Assembly: GCF_010233585.1 (NCBI RefSeq)
Contig: NZ_CP045997.1
Coordinates: forward strand, 10,224,759 to 10,245,681
DNA length: 20,923 nt
Direction: 5' to 3'
Source: Spirosoma endbachense
Lineage (GTDB): Bacteria; Bacteroidota; Bacteroidia; Cytophagales; Spirosomataceae
Under the pieces are notes generated by a model. It was not told the origin of the DNA. It saw nothing but the letters and a program-made list of their open reading frames with translations, and did not search any database. This document shows positions 13,833 through 20,923 of the stretch, piece by piece. The number at the start of each line of letters is the position of its first letter. Position 1 is the stretch's first letter. The position numbers and the translations under genes are program-made.

Positions 13833-15329
13833 TCATTTTTTGTCCAGTAATTGCTTGACCAATCGTTTCAACTCATCAATCTCCGTTTGCTGTTTTTGGT
13901 TGACCTGCTGCTGCTGGTGCAGGTCCCGTTTTTGATATTCTTTATCCTTTTCCTGTTGAATGCTGTACAGGGTCAGCTCCTCCACTTTTTCCAATAAGAT
14001 AGCATTCATCCTCACCAGATCAATCCCTTCTCGAACCACTTGCTCTGCTGAGGGTACACCCGGCAAATGACCATGCACCCCAATGTACGTGGCAACGCTG
14101 GTAAGTGGCCTCAGTTGATAGGTCGGTGTAAACACATTATCACTCCATTCAGTAGGACTATTGATGCGGAGCTGATAACGGGCTTTGACAACATCACCCT
14201 GCTCATTGACGGTTAAGAATTGGTCGGTTGTCTGCCTTGGCTTACTTTGGCTGGTGAGATTGGTTAAACGCAACCCACTGGCACCCGCTGACTCACTGAC
14301 GACTTCTAAGCGAGCTGTAGGCGCTGAGGTGCCAATGCCCACATTGACCCCATTGCCTAGGATCAGGGCATTGCTTACGGCAACTCGAGAATTGGCACCA
14401 ATAGCCGTAGCATTGTTTAAGCCCTCTTCAGCCTGGCTATTATAACCCATCAATACATTATCATCCGAGGTGGTGATCGTTATACCTGACTGGGGGCCGA
14501 TGATGATATTGTGACTGCCGGTGGTGACTTTGAGGCCTGCCTGCTGGCCCACAAAGGTGTTGCCCGTACCGGTAGTGTTGGCTACCCCAGCCTCACTTCC
14601 CACATAGGTATTATTGTCCGCGTTCTCATTGACTCGACCCGCTCGCCAGCCCAGAAAGGTATTACTGCTGCCGTTGTTGGCATAGCCTGCCCGGTAACCC
14701 AGGAAGGCATTGTTGATGCCCGTGATATTGGAGTAGCCCGCTTCGTTACCTACAAATGTGTTAAAGTCGGCCCAACTGGAATAGCCTGCAAGACTGCCAA
14801 CATACACATTACCGCTTCCGGTGCCGAAATGCCCGGCACCGGCCTGAGTGCCCACAAAAACGTTGCCACTTCCAGATTGGTTGGCATAGCCAGCATTAGA
14901 GCCGATGTAAACATTATCACTCTTCTGGCTAGAATAGCCCGCATAGCTACCTAGAAAGGCATTATTTGTACCGGTTGTATTGTAGCCCGCATGACTACCT
15001 ATAATTGCATTTGAGTAGCCTGTATCATTCCAATAACCTGCAAAACTGCCCAGGAAGGTATTATCATAACCCGTTTTATTCGAATACCCCGCACTACTAC
15101 CTGTCAAGGAATTATCATGACCCGTTGTATTCAACCTGCCTGCCGAATTGCCCAAAAAGGTATTTTGGATGCCCGACATGGTTGAATTGCCCGCAGAAAC
15201 ACCTACCAATGTATTGTAGATGGCCGGAGTAGCTGAGTTAGGCGTGGTAGCTACATAATTATAAAGTTGAGCCTTGACTAAAAGAGCGCTACTTAGTACT
15301 AGAAACAGAAGCGAGAAGAGGTGTTTCAT
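13833..15329 (-). CDS. Secreted repeat-rich adhesin/tail-fibre-like protein with endosialidase-chaperone-like C-terminus
   Basis: This 498-residue protein has a signal peptide (cleaved after LLVKAQ, about residue 21). Residues 38-310 hold about 16 head repeats of 15-18 residues with the core N-[TA]-[FY]-[LVI]-G-x-x-A-G-Y. This resembles the stacked repeats of trimeric autotransporter heads and phage tail fibres. A VGIGTSAPTARLEV segment leads into a C-terminal region like the Bacteroidota relatives of the endosialidase chaperone domain: WSDNVFTPTYQLRPL, HGHLPGVPSAEQVVREGIDLVRMNAILLEKVEELTLY. A glutamine/lysine coiled coil ends the protein. These parts suggest a trimeric surface fibre. Repeat and linker lengths are irregular, unlike the exact TPR array. 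It is a single leftward gene. A one-mismatch -7 box (TCCCTTTG) lies about 35 nt upstream. Confidence 0.85.
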   Translation of the reverse strand: MKHLFSLLFLVLSSALLVKAQLYNYVATTPNSATPAIYNTLVGVSAGNSTMSGIQNTFLGNSAGRLNTTGHDNSLTGSSAGYSNKTGYDNTFLGSFAGYWNDTGYSNAIIGSHAGYNTTGTNNAFLGSYAGYSSQKSDNVYIGSNAGYANQSGSGNVFVGTQAGAGHFGTGSGNVYVGSLAGYSSWADFNTFVGNEAGYSNITGINNAFLGYRAGYANNGSSNTFLGWRAGRVNENADNNTYVGSEAGVANTTGTGNTFVGQQAGLKVTTGSHNIIIGPQSGITITTSDDNVLMGYNSQAEEGLNNATAIGANSRVAVSNALILGNGVNVGIGTSAPTARLEVVSESAGASGLRLTNLTSQSKPRQTTDQFLTVNEQGDVVKARYQLRINSPTEWSDNVFTPTYQLRPLTSVATYIGVHGHLPGVPSAEQVVREGIDLVRMNAILLEKVEELTLYSIQQEKDKEYQKRDLHQQQQVNQKQQTEIDELKRLVKQLLDKK

Positions 15330-15532
15330 GATCGTGATTTTGATTGTATGGCTGACAAAGGGACATCTGTACGGGTATGTAGCCTGGAAAGTAGTACTCA
15401 GTCTGGCTAAAATTAGATTAAATAACTATCGTAACTCATTGAAAATGTGAGCTATTTAGTTATCGGCATCATGCTAGTAGCACTGGTTGGTCGGCTACCA
15501 ACGGGAATGTTCAATGAAGTGTGTCATTCACT

Positions 15533-15733
15533 TTAGACCTTCAAGTATGGCTTGACCCGTTCGCCAAATAAGATGACTAATTGGTGTACCGTCAGCGACC
15601 AATTCGCTAAGGGCATCGTCCAGCTTTCAATAATTCGTTGGTCGGTCAGGTAAAGAATTTTCACTAGCGCAGCCTCCGAAGGGAAAGCCCCCTTCGATTT
15701 AGTTATACACCGAATTTGACGCAGGGCGGCCCT
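15533..15733 (-). pseudogene. IS256-family (mutator-type) transposase, C-terminal fragment
   Basis: On the minus strand an open segment reads ALRQIRCITKSKGAFPSEAA, then LVKILYLTDQRIIESWTMPL, then ANWSLTVHQLVILFGERVKP before its stop at 15535-15533. This is the characteristic IS256 C-terminus (RQIRKxTKxKGxFP, WxxPxxNW, FxxR). An in-frame TAA at 15736-15734 cuts it off, and the catalytic DDE region is missing. It is a non-functional fragment. Confidence 0.75.
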
Positions 15734-15764
15734 TTAGGTTTGAGGGCTGGTAAGAAACCAAGAT

Positions 15765-15794
15765 TTGTTGGGCGTAGTAAGCATAGCCCAACAA
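15765..15794. repeat. 9-bp hairpin within the IS256 remnant
   Basis: TTGTTGGGC (15765-15773) and GCCCAACAA (15786-15794) are exact reverse complements around a 12-nt loop. No function is assigned. Confidence 0.4.
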
Positions 15795-15936
15795 TTTATA
15801 GTTATAAACCGATTTTTGCTGTAGATCAATCAATTATCAAAAAGGGTATCAGTAAATCGGCAATAAAAACAGCTATTCCAATCAAGTAGGGTTGTTCTGC
15901 CTATCAGTAAGGACATTCTAATTGACACACACTTAC

Positions 15937-16167
15937 TAAAGCGCTGATAATCAGGCTTTACCTATAGATGGGGAGTGGCCACCATTCGTACGAAATGTTC
16001 CATCATTACCAAGAACCAATGTGCCCGTGATAACCAGCAATGCTACTGGTCATTTTGTTTTATAGCCTGTTTATCGATTCAATCAGTGCTTATACTTACT
16101 ATATTGTAACAAATAAATCTTATTTGCTCGAAGAGGGTACTGTCAACTACAACCAACCAGTAAGACC
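15937..16167. other. Intergenic, no gene recognised
   Basis: No coding frame or clear RNA signal was found between the IS256 remnant and the small broken ORF. Confidence 0.4.
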
Positions 16168-16356
16168 ATGGACCGCAAAACCCTGGAACGGAAGAAGCGT
16201 CGGATAGAAGGCCTCACCAATGCCAATCTGATTGTCATGCAAGTCCTCAGCCCGCAATTTTCAGCCTCCCAGTCGAAAGCCCTGGAGTAATACCGAACCA
16301 GCCGGGCTATGATAGCTGAGTATGACCGGGTTCTAAAAGAACTTGGAAGGTTATAA
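16168..16356 (+). pseudogene. Small ORF interrupted by an in-frame TAA (40 + 21 codons)
   Basis: An ATG opens 40 codons (MDRKTLERKKRRIEGLTNAN... ending SQSKALE) and meets TAA at 16288-16290. The same frame continues for 21 protein-like codons (YRTSRAMIAEYDRVLKELGR) to a second TAA at 16354-16356. Both halves are charged and helix-forming, so together they look like one 62-aa helical protein disrupted by a single CAA-to-TAA change. The 40-aa product may still be made. No family was recognised. Confidence 0.45.
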
Positions 16357-16618
16357 TTTTTTAGATGATTATATACACCGGTATTTGTCTATAAAGTAAA
16401 AAGGTTAACCTACCATATAATAAATTTAAATTACTGCTGAATACGGAACATAGTTTCGTGAATTATAAATTAATTTAACAACTAACTGCCCCTAGTGTAA
16501 ATAAATCTACATACGATTAAGTTAGTTTTAAGTATACCGCCCTTTTGCTGGCCATTTTATAATGCCTCTCTCTACAGCCTTAATTATGTAGGGATTAGCT
16601 CGCTGCGGCATTAAGTTC
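16357..16618. other. AT-rich leader region before the sigma factor gene
   Basis: No gene was seen. The stretch is AT-rich and ends at the promoter box of the sigma factor gene. Confidence 0.4.
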
Positions 16619-16626
16619 TAGTTTTG
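16619..16626 (+). promoter_or_regulatory. Bacteroidota -7 box for the sigma factor gene
   Basis: TAGTTTTG matches TAnnTTTG, with TTA about 21 nt upstream as a possible -33 element. The implied start leaves a leader of about 27 nt before the ATG at 16660. Confidence 0.45.
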
Positions 16627-16659
16627 TTGCCCCACCGCTCCTAAACTGCCTAAATCCTT

Positions 16660-17199
16660 ATGTTTAAACCGTTTAAAAGTTCAACGCCAACTCGTAAGCG
16701 CGAACAAACTATAGGGGAAACAGGCGATTTTGAAACGCTATATACACAGTATGCGGAGAAGGTCTATCAGAAGTGCCTGTCGATGACCAAAGACAGTGAA
16801 GCCGCTCAGGATTTTACCCAGGAGATCTTTATCCGGGTTTTCAGCAAATTAGATACCTTTCAACAGAAGTCGGCTCCGTCAACCTGGCTTTACTCGATTG
16901 CGCATAATTACTGTCTGGATCAAATTCGAATCGGTAAACGGATGAATTGGCAGGCGCTTCCGGAAGGGGTGGAATTAGCAGAGGAATCAGTCGTTTCTGT
17001 CGAGGATCAGCTCCAGGTTATGGAACAGTTATTAGATACGTTACCGGTTGAGGAAGCGAGCCTACTGCGGCTTAAGTACGAACAGGGACTGTCCATTAGC
17101 CAGATTAGCCAGCAGCTTAATCTAAATGAAAGTGCCATTAAGATGCGGCTCAAGCGTTCCAGAGATAAATTAAATCAGCTGTTTTGTCAACAGGGTTAG
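16660..17199 (+). CDS. ECF-type RNA polymerase sigma-70 factor
   Basis: This 179-residue protein has the two-domain ECF sigma layout. Region 2 runs from about residue 24 (FETLYTQYAEKVYQKCLSM) through DFTQEIFIRVFSKLDTF and APSTWLYSIAHNYCLDQIR, covering core binding and -10 recognition. An acidic linker of about 30 residues follows. Region 4 is VEEASLLRLKYEQGLSISQI and the helix-turn-helix LNLNESAIKMRLKRSRDKLNQLF (about 140-175), which recognises the -35 element. The length is normal for the family. No anti-sigma factor gene lies next to it, which is unusual because many ECF genes are followed by one. A perfect palindromic terminator lies 125 bp downstream, so it is monocistronic. Confidence 0.93.
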   Translation: MFKPFKSSTPTRKREQTIGETGDFETLYTQYAEKVYQKCLSMTKDSEAAQDFTQEIFIRVFSKLDTFQQKSAPSTWLYSIAHNYCLDQIRIGKRMNWQALPEGVELAEESVVSVEDQLQVMEQLLDTLPVEEASLLRLKYEQGLSISQISQQLNLNESAIKMRLKRSRDKLNQLFCQQG

Positions 17200-17323
17200 T
17201 AAGCAACCTCAGCGTAGTGCTAGTATATAGGGGTACGATTTGGCAGAATTATCTGAAAAATTAAAAAAATAGTCACTTTGTGTGACCTTGTGTCATTTTC
17301 AACGTCTACAAGAAAATAGCACT

Positions 17324-17361
17324 AAAATGGGCAGACTACCGGTAGTCTGCCCATTTTCTTT
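17324..17361. terminator. Perfect 17-bp palindromic terminator after the sigma factor gene
   Basis: AAAATGGGCAGACTACC (17324-17340) is followed without spacer by its exact reverse complement (17341-17357), then CTTTT. A-rich and T-rich arms on both sides make it a good bidirectional terminator. Confidence 0.8.
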
Positions 17362-17811
17362 TACGCTGGATACCAAAAGGCTGCTTATTTACATAGCCAG
17401 TAAAGAGCCTAGTATAGAGGTTTCGTAGCGGTTGTGCGAGACGGTTACTTCACTGTCAGAATATGGGGACACATGAGATTATACAGTTGAGTGGCCCCAT
17501 ACAGAACCACCCTATATTCTGACACTTCATAAAGAGCCTTGGCTGCTAGGGCTTTTTATAGCTACCAAGGATTGCTACGATTAGACATAAGGCTTGTTTC
17601 ATTTTGGTAGGTTATATTTCTTAGTTTTAACTATTTCACCTTGCCAAGGTGCCCTGACCTCTAAGATACCGTTTCTCCCACCGATACCTCATCTCATTTT
17701 CCAACCTACCACGCCCGATGAGCTGAGTGGGTTGGGCGGGGTTTCTTTTGTAGTATTATAGAAAGCGATTCGTGCTTCATCGTACCTTTAGGTAAATTAA
17801 CCAAGCAGGCA
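17362..17811. other. Intergenic, several short hairpins, no gene seen
   Basis: This 450-bp gap holds an 11-bp inverted repeat (17454-17524). A hairpin with a T-rich tail follows (about 17531-17558, AAGAGCC...GGGCTTTTT). A CGCCC/GGGCG hairpin lies near 17711-17740 with TTTCTTTT after it. No coding frame was supported. Confidence 0.45.
17454..17524. repeat. 11-bp inverted repeat with 71-bp span
   Basis: TGTCAGAATAT (17454-17464) and ATATTCTGACA (17514-17524) are exact reverse complements, and further G/C pairing continues inside. It could be a small structured RNA or a short mobile-element relic. Confidence 0.45.
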
Positions 17812-18096
17812 ATGAAACCCAACAATCTGGCTCTCACCAAAGAATACCTGAAGGCGTTAATCATCCCCTCCTCAGCTAACCCGTACCCGGATGTGGTTAC
17901 CCGCAAAGCAGGCATTGATTTCAAAGCCAGTGAGCTACACCTTATCAGAAACATGGTGTTTTCGTTGCTGAGTGGCCAGCCCTCCTTTGAGGATGATATC
18001 CTTCTAATGGCAACACTAACTGATTGGAACCTAAATAAACTGGCAATACTTAATTGGCCCTTGTTGGTTGAGCTGATTGATAAACGAGTTCAATAA
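17812..18096 (+). CDS. Hypothetical protein, 94 aa
   Basis: The protein is MKPNNLALTKEYLKALIIPS... ending LLVELIDKRVQ. It is mostly helical with balanced charge and has no signal peptide or membrane segment. AGCAGGC just upstream may act as a ribosome binding site, and TACCTTTA about 25 nt upstream of the ATG is one mismatch from a -7 box. No family was recognised. The antisense frame over the same bases (17706-17954) looks less protein-like. A hairpin (AGCCC/GGGCT) follows the stop. Confidence 0.5.
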   Translation: MKPNNLALTKEYLKALIIPSSANPYPDVVTRKAGIDFKASELHLIRNMVFSLLSGQPSFEDDILLMATLTDWNLNKLAILNWPLLVELIDKRVQ

Positions 18097-18130
18097 AAAA
18101 GCCCGATCCGCAATAGTTGGGCTAGTATTA

Positions 18131-18208
18131 TCGTGGCAGGGGTCGAACAGCCTCGGCCGCCCGCCTGAGTCCTCCGGCAAACTTTGGCGCTCTACTAAGC
18201 GCCAGGAC
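18131..18208 (-). other. tRNA-like 3'-end sequence, possibly an attachment-site relic
   Basis: On the minus strand the end of this 78-nt stretch reads GTTCGACCCCTGCCACGA, which resembles a tRNA T-arm and acceptor 3' strand. Further upstream TTAGTAGAGC resembles a D-arm. The T-stem and acceptor stem do not pair, so it is not a working tRNA. Confidence 0.15.
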
Positions 18209-18271
18209 AACATGGCTCCTGTGATAGGACAAAGCATTAGAGAGATTATTCCTTAAATGGGTATTAATGAA

Positions 18272-18300
18272 AACGCCCGCTCTCATCGAAACCGGGCGTT
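18272..18300. terminator. 8-bp GC-rich hairpin
   Basis: AACGCCCG (18272-18279) pairs exactly with CGGGCGTT (18293-18300), with a 13-nt loop and CGCCTTTAT after it. It is a plausible terminator for rightward transcripts such as that of the 94-aa gene. Confidence 0.4.
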
Positions 18301-18709
18301 CGCCTTTATCCACCCTTTATAGGCTGTTTACACCCAGAAAGGGCTGTACCCAGTGCTGGATACAGACGCTCTAATAAGTAATTAATCAGAGGTTTATACC
18401 CATCGGAAGTTAATGCCTTTAGCCGAACGTATCCCACATACGTTGGTCATTTCTCCCAGTTGGAAGGTTTATAAACACCAGCCCCGTTTCATAAATGCCT
18501 GACTTTTAACCGTACAATTGTATAGTGCCCCTAGTGCGTGGCGTGCTCTACCGAGAGAAACCGGAACCGGAAATCAGAACTAAAAACAATAAACTACTGA
18601 TATATAAGCTATTATCCCAAAAACGTGTGAAAAACAGCCAAAAAAAACGTTGCAAATCTGCTACGCGTTTACCCTGCTAGTGTGTTGATTACCAATCAGA
18701 TTGCACCTG

Positions 18710-18751
18710 AAAAGGTCAACAAATAAACAATTATTCATGTATTGACCTTTT
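18710..18751. repeat. 10-bp inverted repeat AAAAGGTCAA/TTGACCTTTT
   Basis: The arms at 18710-18719 and 18742-18751 are exact reverse complements around a 22-nt AT-rich loop. Function unknown; it might be an operator or a terminator. Confidence 0.45.
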
Positions 18752-18773
18752 GAGCTAGGATGGCGCATATTTT

Positions 18774-18806
18774 CAGAAAAACTCATCTCGTTGAGTGAAT
18801 TTTCTG
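18774..18806. repeat. Imperfect hairpin, CAGAAAA/TTTTCTG outer stem
   Basis: A 7-bp outer stem (CAGAAAA with TTTTCTG) and a 5-bp inner stem (ACTCA with TGAGT) are separated by a 3-nt bulge. It lies 22 bp after the 18710 repeat. Confidence 0.4.
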
Positions 18807-19025
18807 CCCAGCTTATTGTAACCGATAACCCAAGCCCTTCTTCCGCCTAAACCGGGCGGTTGAGTTCGGATCATAAAAAGAATGAATGCTTTCTCCTATT
18901 GCTTCAGCGGTCGAATCAAACACGGGTTAATCCGGCTCCATTCACCTAAATTGTTATAGAACAGTAGTAGAGCCAAAGCCCTATCAGAAGGTCTACCACT
19001 GACGGCGACCAATAAGCCTGAAGTA

Positions 19026-19052
19026 CCTTGATAACCATCTCAAGGCTTTTTT
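19026..19052 (+). terminator. Rho-independent terminator-like hairpin with T run
   Basis: CCTTGA (19026-19031) pairs with TCAAGG (19040-19045) and is followed by CTTTTTT. No gene upstream on the plus strand within 900 bp uses it, hinting at an unannotated rightward transcript. Confidence 0.5.
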
Positions 19053-19138
19053 CCCTAAGTGGCGTTATCGTCAAAGCGCCCGACGCTTGAATCGGGCTGG
19101 CTTGCGAACCCTATAGGGCGACCTTTTCAGGCCGCTCA

Positions 19139-19216
19139 GGCCTTTAGATTTGTCCCCTGTAAATATTCCAAAGTAAGATATTCTTGGAATCGTACAGCAG
19201 CTCAAATCTAAAGGCC
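19139..19216. repeat. Nested long inverted repeat (78 bp)
   Basis: The outer arms GGCCTTTAGATTTG (19139-19152) and their exact reverse complement (19203-19216) enclose a second set, CTGT/ACAG and ATTCCAA/TTGGAAT. The whole folds into one long interrupted hairpin. It could be a structured RNA or a small palindromic mobile repeat. Confidence 0.6.
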
Positions 19217-19411
19217 GAAGCGATAATGACGCGTTTTGTGTTTATTTCAGTTTGGGTCGCTGAAGCGGACGCAATTGAAAAGATTTCAATTCGGACTGCC
19301 ACCTTTTGAAAAAAAAGCATCATGATTGGTATGAATAAGGCCACGGAGAATTTCTGGGCAACCACCAACAGGTGAAACTAAACACCGAACTCTTACCATA
19401 CCAAGTATAGC

Positions 19412-20617
19412 ATGATAACACGACCCGGGAGGCTAGTAAAGCTCTCAATGACAGTATTTTGCCTGATAACCAGCTTAGAGAAAGTTGAAGCACAACTGAA
19501 GTACGCTGCGATCGATACGACGATCCGTGCGTTCATGATTGACCGAAAAATTCCAGGTTTTATCGCCGGTATTGTGAATGAGAAAGGAATTGAATGGTCT
19601 AATGCCTATGGGTTAGCTGACCTCTCTAGCAACATCCCCATGAACATGGACGGTATTATGAACATTGGTTCAGTGTCCAAGACCTTTACAACAATGGCTG
19701 CCATGCAGTTGTGGGAGAAAGGTTTATTAGATTTAAATGCGGACGTTAATCGCTACCTGGACGTCAAAATCGTCAATCCGATGCATTCGACGAAGCCTAT
19801 TACGGTATTTCAGATTTTAACCCATACATCCTCCATTTGTGATGGAAAAGCCTATGCCGCCAGCTACGCCTGTGGTGACCCTCAACAATCGTTAAATAAT
19901 TGGGTCCGAGAAACATTGGTTGCCGGTGGGCGGTACTACAATGGTGGTGACAATTTTACAGCCAGCGCTCCAGGTCAGGAACAAAAATACGCAAACATGC
20001 CATTCGGATTGCTCGGATTGATCATTGAAAAAATAGCCCAACAACCTTTTAATATCTATTGTAAACACAACATTTTTCTCCCACTGGGGATGGAAAATAC
20101 GGGTTGGTTTCTCCAGGAGATCGATCGAAGTAGACATATTACTCCATACGCTTATGTCACGGAAGAAGATAAGGCCGAGCTGCTGGCAAACCGAAGGCTG
20201 TATTCAGACCAAGCTGAATTCAAGCTCGGTACGTTTGTTCCAAACTGCCTTTATAGTTTTCCCAATTACCCCGATGGCCTACTTCATACCAGTGTTAGGG
20301 AGCTTTCTTTTTACGTGGTAGCTCTATTGAATGGAGGCGAACTAAACGGCAAGCGGATCCTGAAAAAACAAACGGTGGAAAAGATGTTGTCGTTACAGCT
20401 TGCCGATAATACACACCAGGGCCTAACCTGGCATACGCGGGCTTTGTCGGACGGAACCAATCTCTGGGGGCACAGTGGTGGCGATCCGGGTATTACTACT
20501 TTTCTTTTCTTCAATCCAATCGACAAAATTGGCGTAATCACCTTTCAAAATGCGGCTACTGGAGGCACTTTTCCTCTGATTGTAAACAAGTTGTACAATC
20601 TGGCTAAACCCAACTAA
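19412..20617 (+). CDS. Serine hydrolase of the class C beta-lactamase/penicillin-binding fold
   Basis: This 401-residue protein has all three active-site motifs of the family: SVSK (S87 nucleophile, K90), YAN (Y193-N195) and HSG (H354-G356, in the place of KTG). A short hydrophobic N-terminus (MTVFCLITSLEKVEAQ, to about residue 28) is a probable signal peptide, so it should be periplasmic. Members hydrolyse beta-lactams, D-amino-acid peptides or esters; the generic bodies here (DLNADVNRYLD, FQILTHTSSI, PLGMENTGW) do not indicate which. Antibiotic resistance should not be assumed. It is a single gene followed by a hairpin. The MITRPGR start could be later at M13, closer to the hydrophobic segment. 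Confidence 0.92.
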   Translation: MITRPGRLVKLSMTVFCLITSLEKVEAQLKYAAIDTTIRAFMIDRKIPGFIAGIVNEKGIEWSNAYGLADLSSNIPMNMDGIMNIGSVSKTFTTMAAMQLWEKGLLDLNADVNRYLDVKIVNPMHSTKPITVFQILTHTSSICDGKAYAASYACGDPQQSLNNWVRETLVAGGRYYNGGDNFTASAPGQEQKYANMPFGLLGLIIEKIAQQPFNIYCKHNIFLPLGMENTGWFLQEIDRSRHITPYAYVTEEDKAELLANRRLYSDQAEFKLGTFVPNCLYSFPNYPDGLLHTSVRELSFYVVALLNGGELNGKRILKKQTVEKMLSLQLADNTHQGLTWHTRALSDGTNLWGHSGGDPGITTFLFFNPIDKIGVITFQNAATGGTFPLIVNKLYNLAKPN

Positions 20618-20645
20618 ACGAACCGGTAGATAAACCGGGTTGTTT
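20616..20645 (+). terminator. Hairpin at the end of the serine hydrolase gene
   Basis: AAAC-G-AACCGGT pairs with ACCGGGTT-GTTT, giving about 11 pairs with one bulge and one unpaired base, starting within the stop codon. The T-rich 3' arm fits a rho-independent terminator. Confidence 0.5.
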
Positions 20646-20923
20646 GCACGGACCGTCTATATCCTTAAGTAGTTGTTCATACCGGAAAGAATCGAAATAA
20701 GGAGTCGTTCAAAATTAAACCTGACTCCTTTGTTAATTTGTCGTTTGAAACGCCCCATTTTTGAAGCAGACGAATGAAGATTTTATCGTCTCAAGAAGGA
20801 GCATTTCTTGAGATTTGCAACTCATTATGATGTAAGAAAAATTGTCGCTCTGCCAGGTCGCTGTAATGAAAATCGTGGTTAATCGTCTTTAGTTAACATT
20901 CGCTAACGGTTACTCACTTGAAA
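20646..20923. other. Right edge, no gene identified
   Basis: A hairpin AAGGAGTC/GACTCCTT lies at 20699-20730. On the minus strand two short open frames (about 27-31 residues) run toward it, one of which could be the end of a gene beyond the window, but neither can be identified. Confidence 0.4.
20699..20730. terminator. 8-bp hairpin AAGGAGTC/GACTCCTT
   Basis: The arms at 20699-20706 and 20723-20730 are exact reverse complements with a 16-nt loop. TGTTAATTTG follows on the plus strand. It may terminate transcription from either side. Confidence 0.4.

Larger units (their letters stand above)
15516..15936. mobile_element. Internally deleted IS256-family remnant
   Basis: The left end GAAGTGTGTCATTCAC (15516-15531) resembles IS256-family terminal repeats. 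It lies just outside the transposase stop, as in intact elements. The sequence at about 15921-15936 reads, in reverse complement, TAAGTGTGTGTCAAT, a diverged copy of the same end. About 420 bp remain between, including a 66-codon transposase fragment. No target duplication could be identified. Confidence 0.5.
18301..19411. other. 1.1-kb region without a convincing gene, rich in inverted repeats
   Basis: No coding frame with protein-like character was found; the antisense frame at 19144-19368 lies mostly over a hairpin. The region holds inverted repeats at 18710-18751 and 18774-18806, a terminator-like hairpin near 19026-19052 and the nested hairpin at 19139-19216. It could hold small RNAs or mobile-element debris. 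Confidence 0.5.

Noticed and set aside
14185..14954. Plus-strand frames opposite the adhesin gene
   Set aside because: They are antisense to the repeat-coding region and mirror its periodicity.
17401..17539. Direct repeat TAAAGAGCCT at 17401 and 17530 as target duplication of an element
   Set aside because: The repeats do not coincide with the ends of the inverted repeat at 17454-17524, and the second copy is part of a terminator-like hairpin.

Overview
The window looks like chromosomal or large-plasmid DNA of a Bacteroidota bacterium, most likely a Cytophagales member of the Spirosoma type. The reasons are inferential: several start regions carry the Bacteroidota -7 box TAnnTTTG, Shine-Dalgarno signals are weak, secreted proteins have signal peptides ending in 'AQ', and the gene content (TonB-type C-terminal domain, NTF2-like protein, ABM monooxygenase, GIN-repeat adhesin with an endosialidase-chaperone-like tail, ECF sigma factor) fits that group. 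No database was searched.

The left third (1-8.4 kb) is an accessory region. It holds a C-terminal fragment of a possible transposase, a hypothetical protein with a basic GRKPK tail, and a serine recombinase (1271-1927). Next is a large STAND-type gene (2143-5629) with an unknown N-terminal domain, an NB-ARC nucleotide-binding domain, and 11 tandem 42-residue TPR units. It is split by a frame change at about 3555-3570, and a twelfth repeat beyond the stop has decayed. An AT-rich gene for a YiiX/NlpC-P60-like papain-fold enzyme follows, then a second, paralogous serine recombinase translated just after a 127-aa protein of unknown function. The recombinase cassette is bracketed by palindromes and direct repeats. 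A STAND ATPase and a papain-like enzyme between two paralogous recombinases suggests a mobile defence-type module, but this is inference only.

The middle (8.4-15.3 kb) holds ordinary small genes mixed with mobile debris. There is a 37-aa basic microprotein with its own promoter and terminator, a secreted NTF2-like protein, a small membrane protein, and a soluble TonB-C-domain protein. An ORF-less group II intron (10693-11486) lies between the TonB-domain gene and an ABM-type monooxygenase gene; its domain V, branch-point A and EBS1/IBS1 and EBS2/IBS2 pairings can all be read directly. A secreted two-lobed aspartic protease, a small secreted or membrane protein and a 498-aa repeat-rich adhesin follow. 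Three MITE-like elements of 127-130 bp share the terminus GTGGCTGTTGCA.

The right third (15.3-20.9 kb) is gene-poor. It contains an IS256-family transposase remnant, a small ORF broken by an in-frame TAA, an ECF sigma factor with a perfect palindromic terminator, and a hypothetical 94-aa protein. It also has several unexplained inverted repeats, including a nested hairpin at 19139-19216, and a class C beta-lactamase-fold serine hydrolase. No CRISPR array, intact tRNA, rRNA or replication gene was seen.
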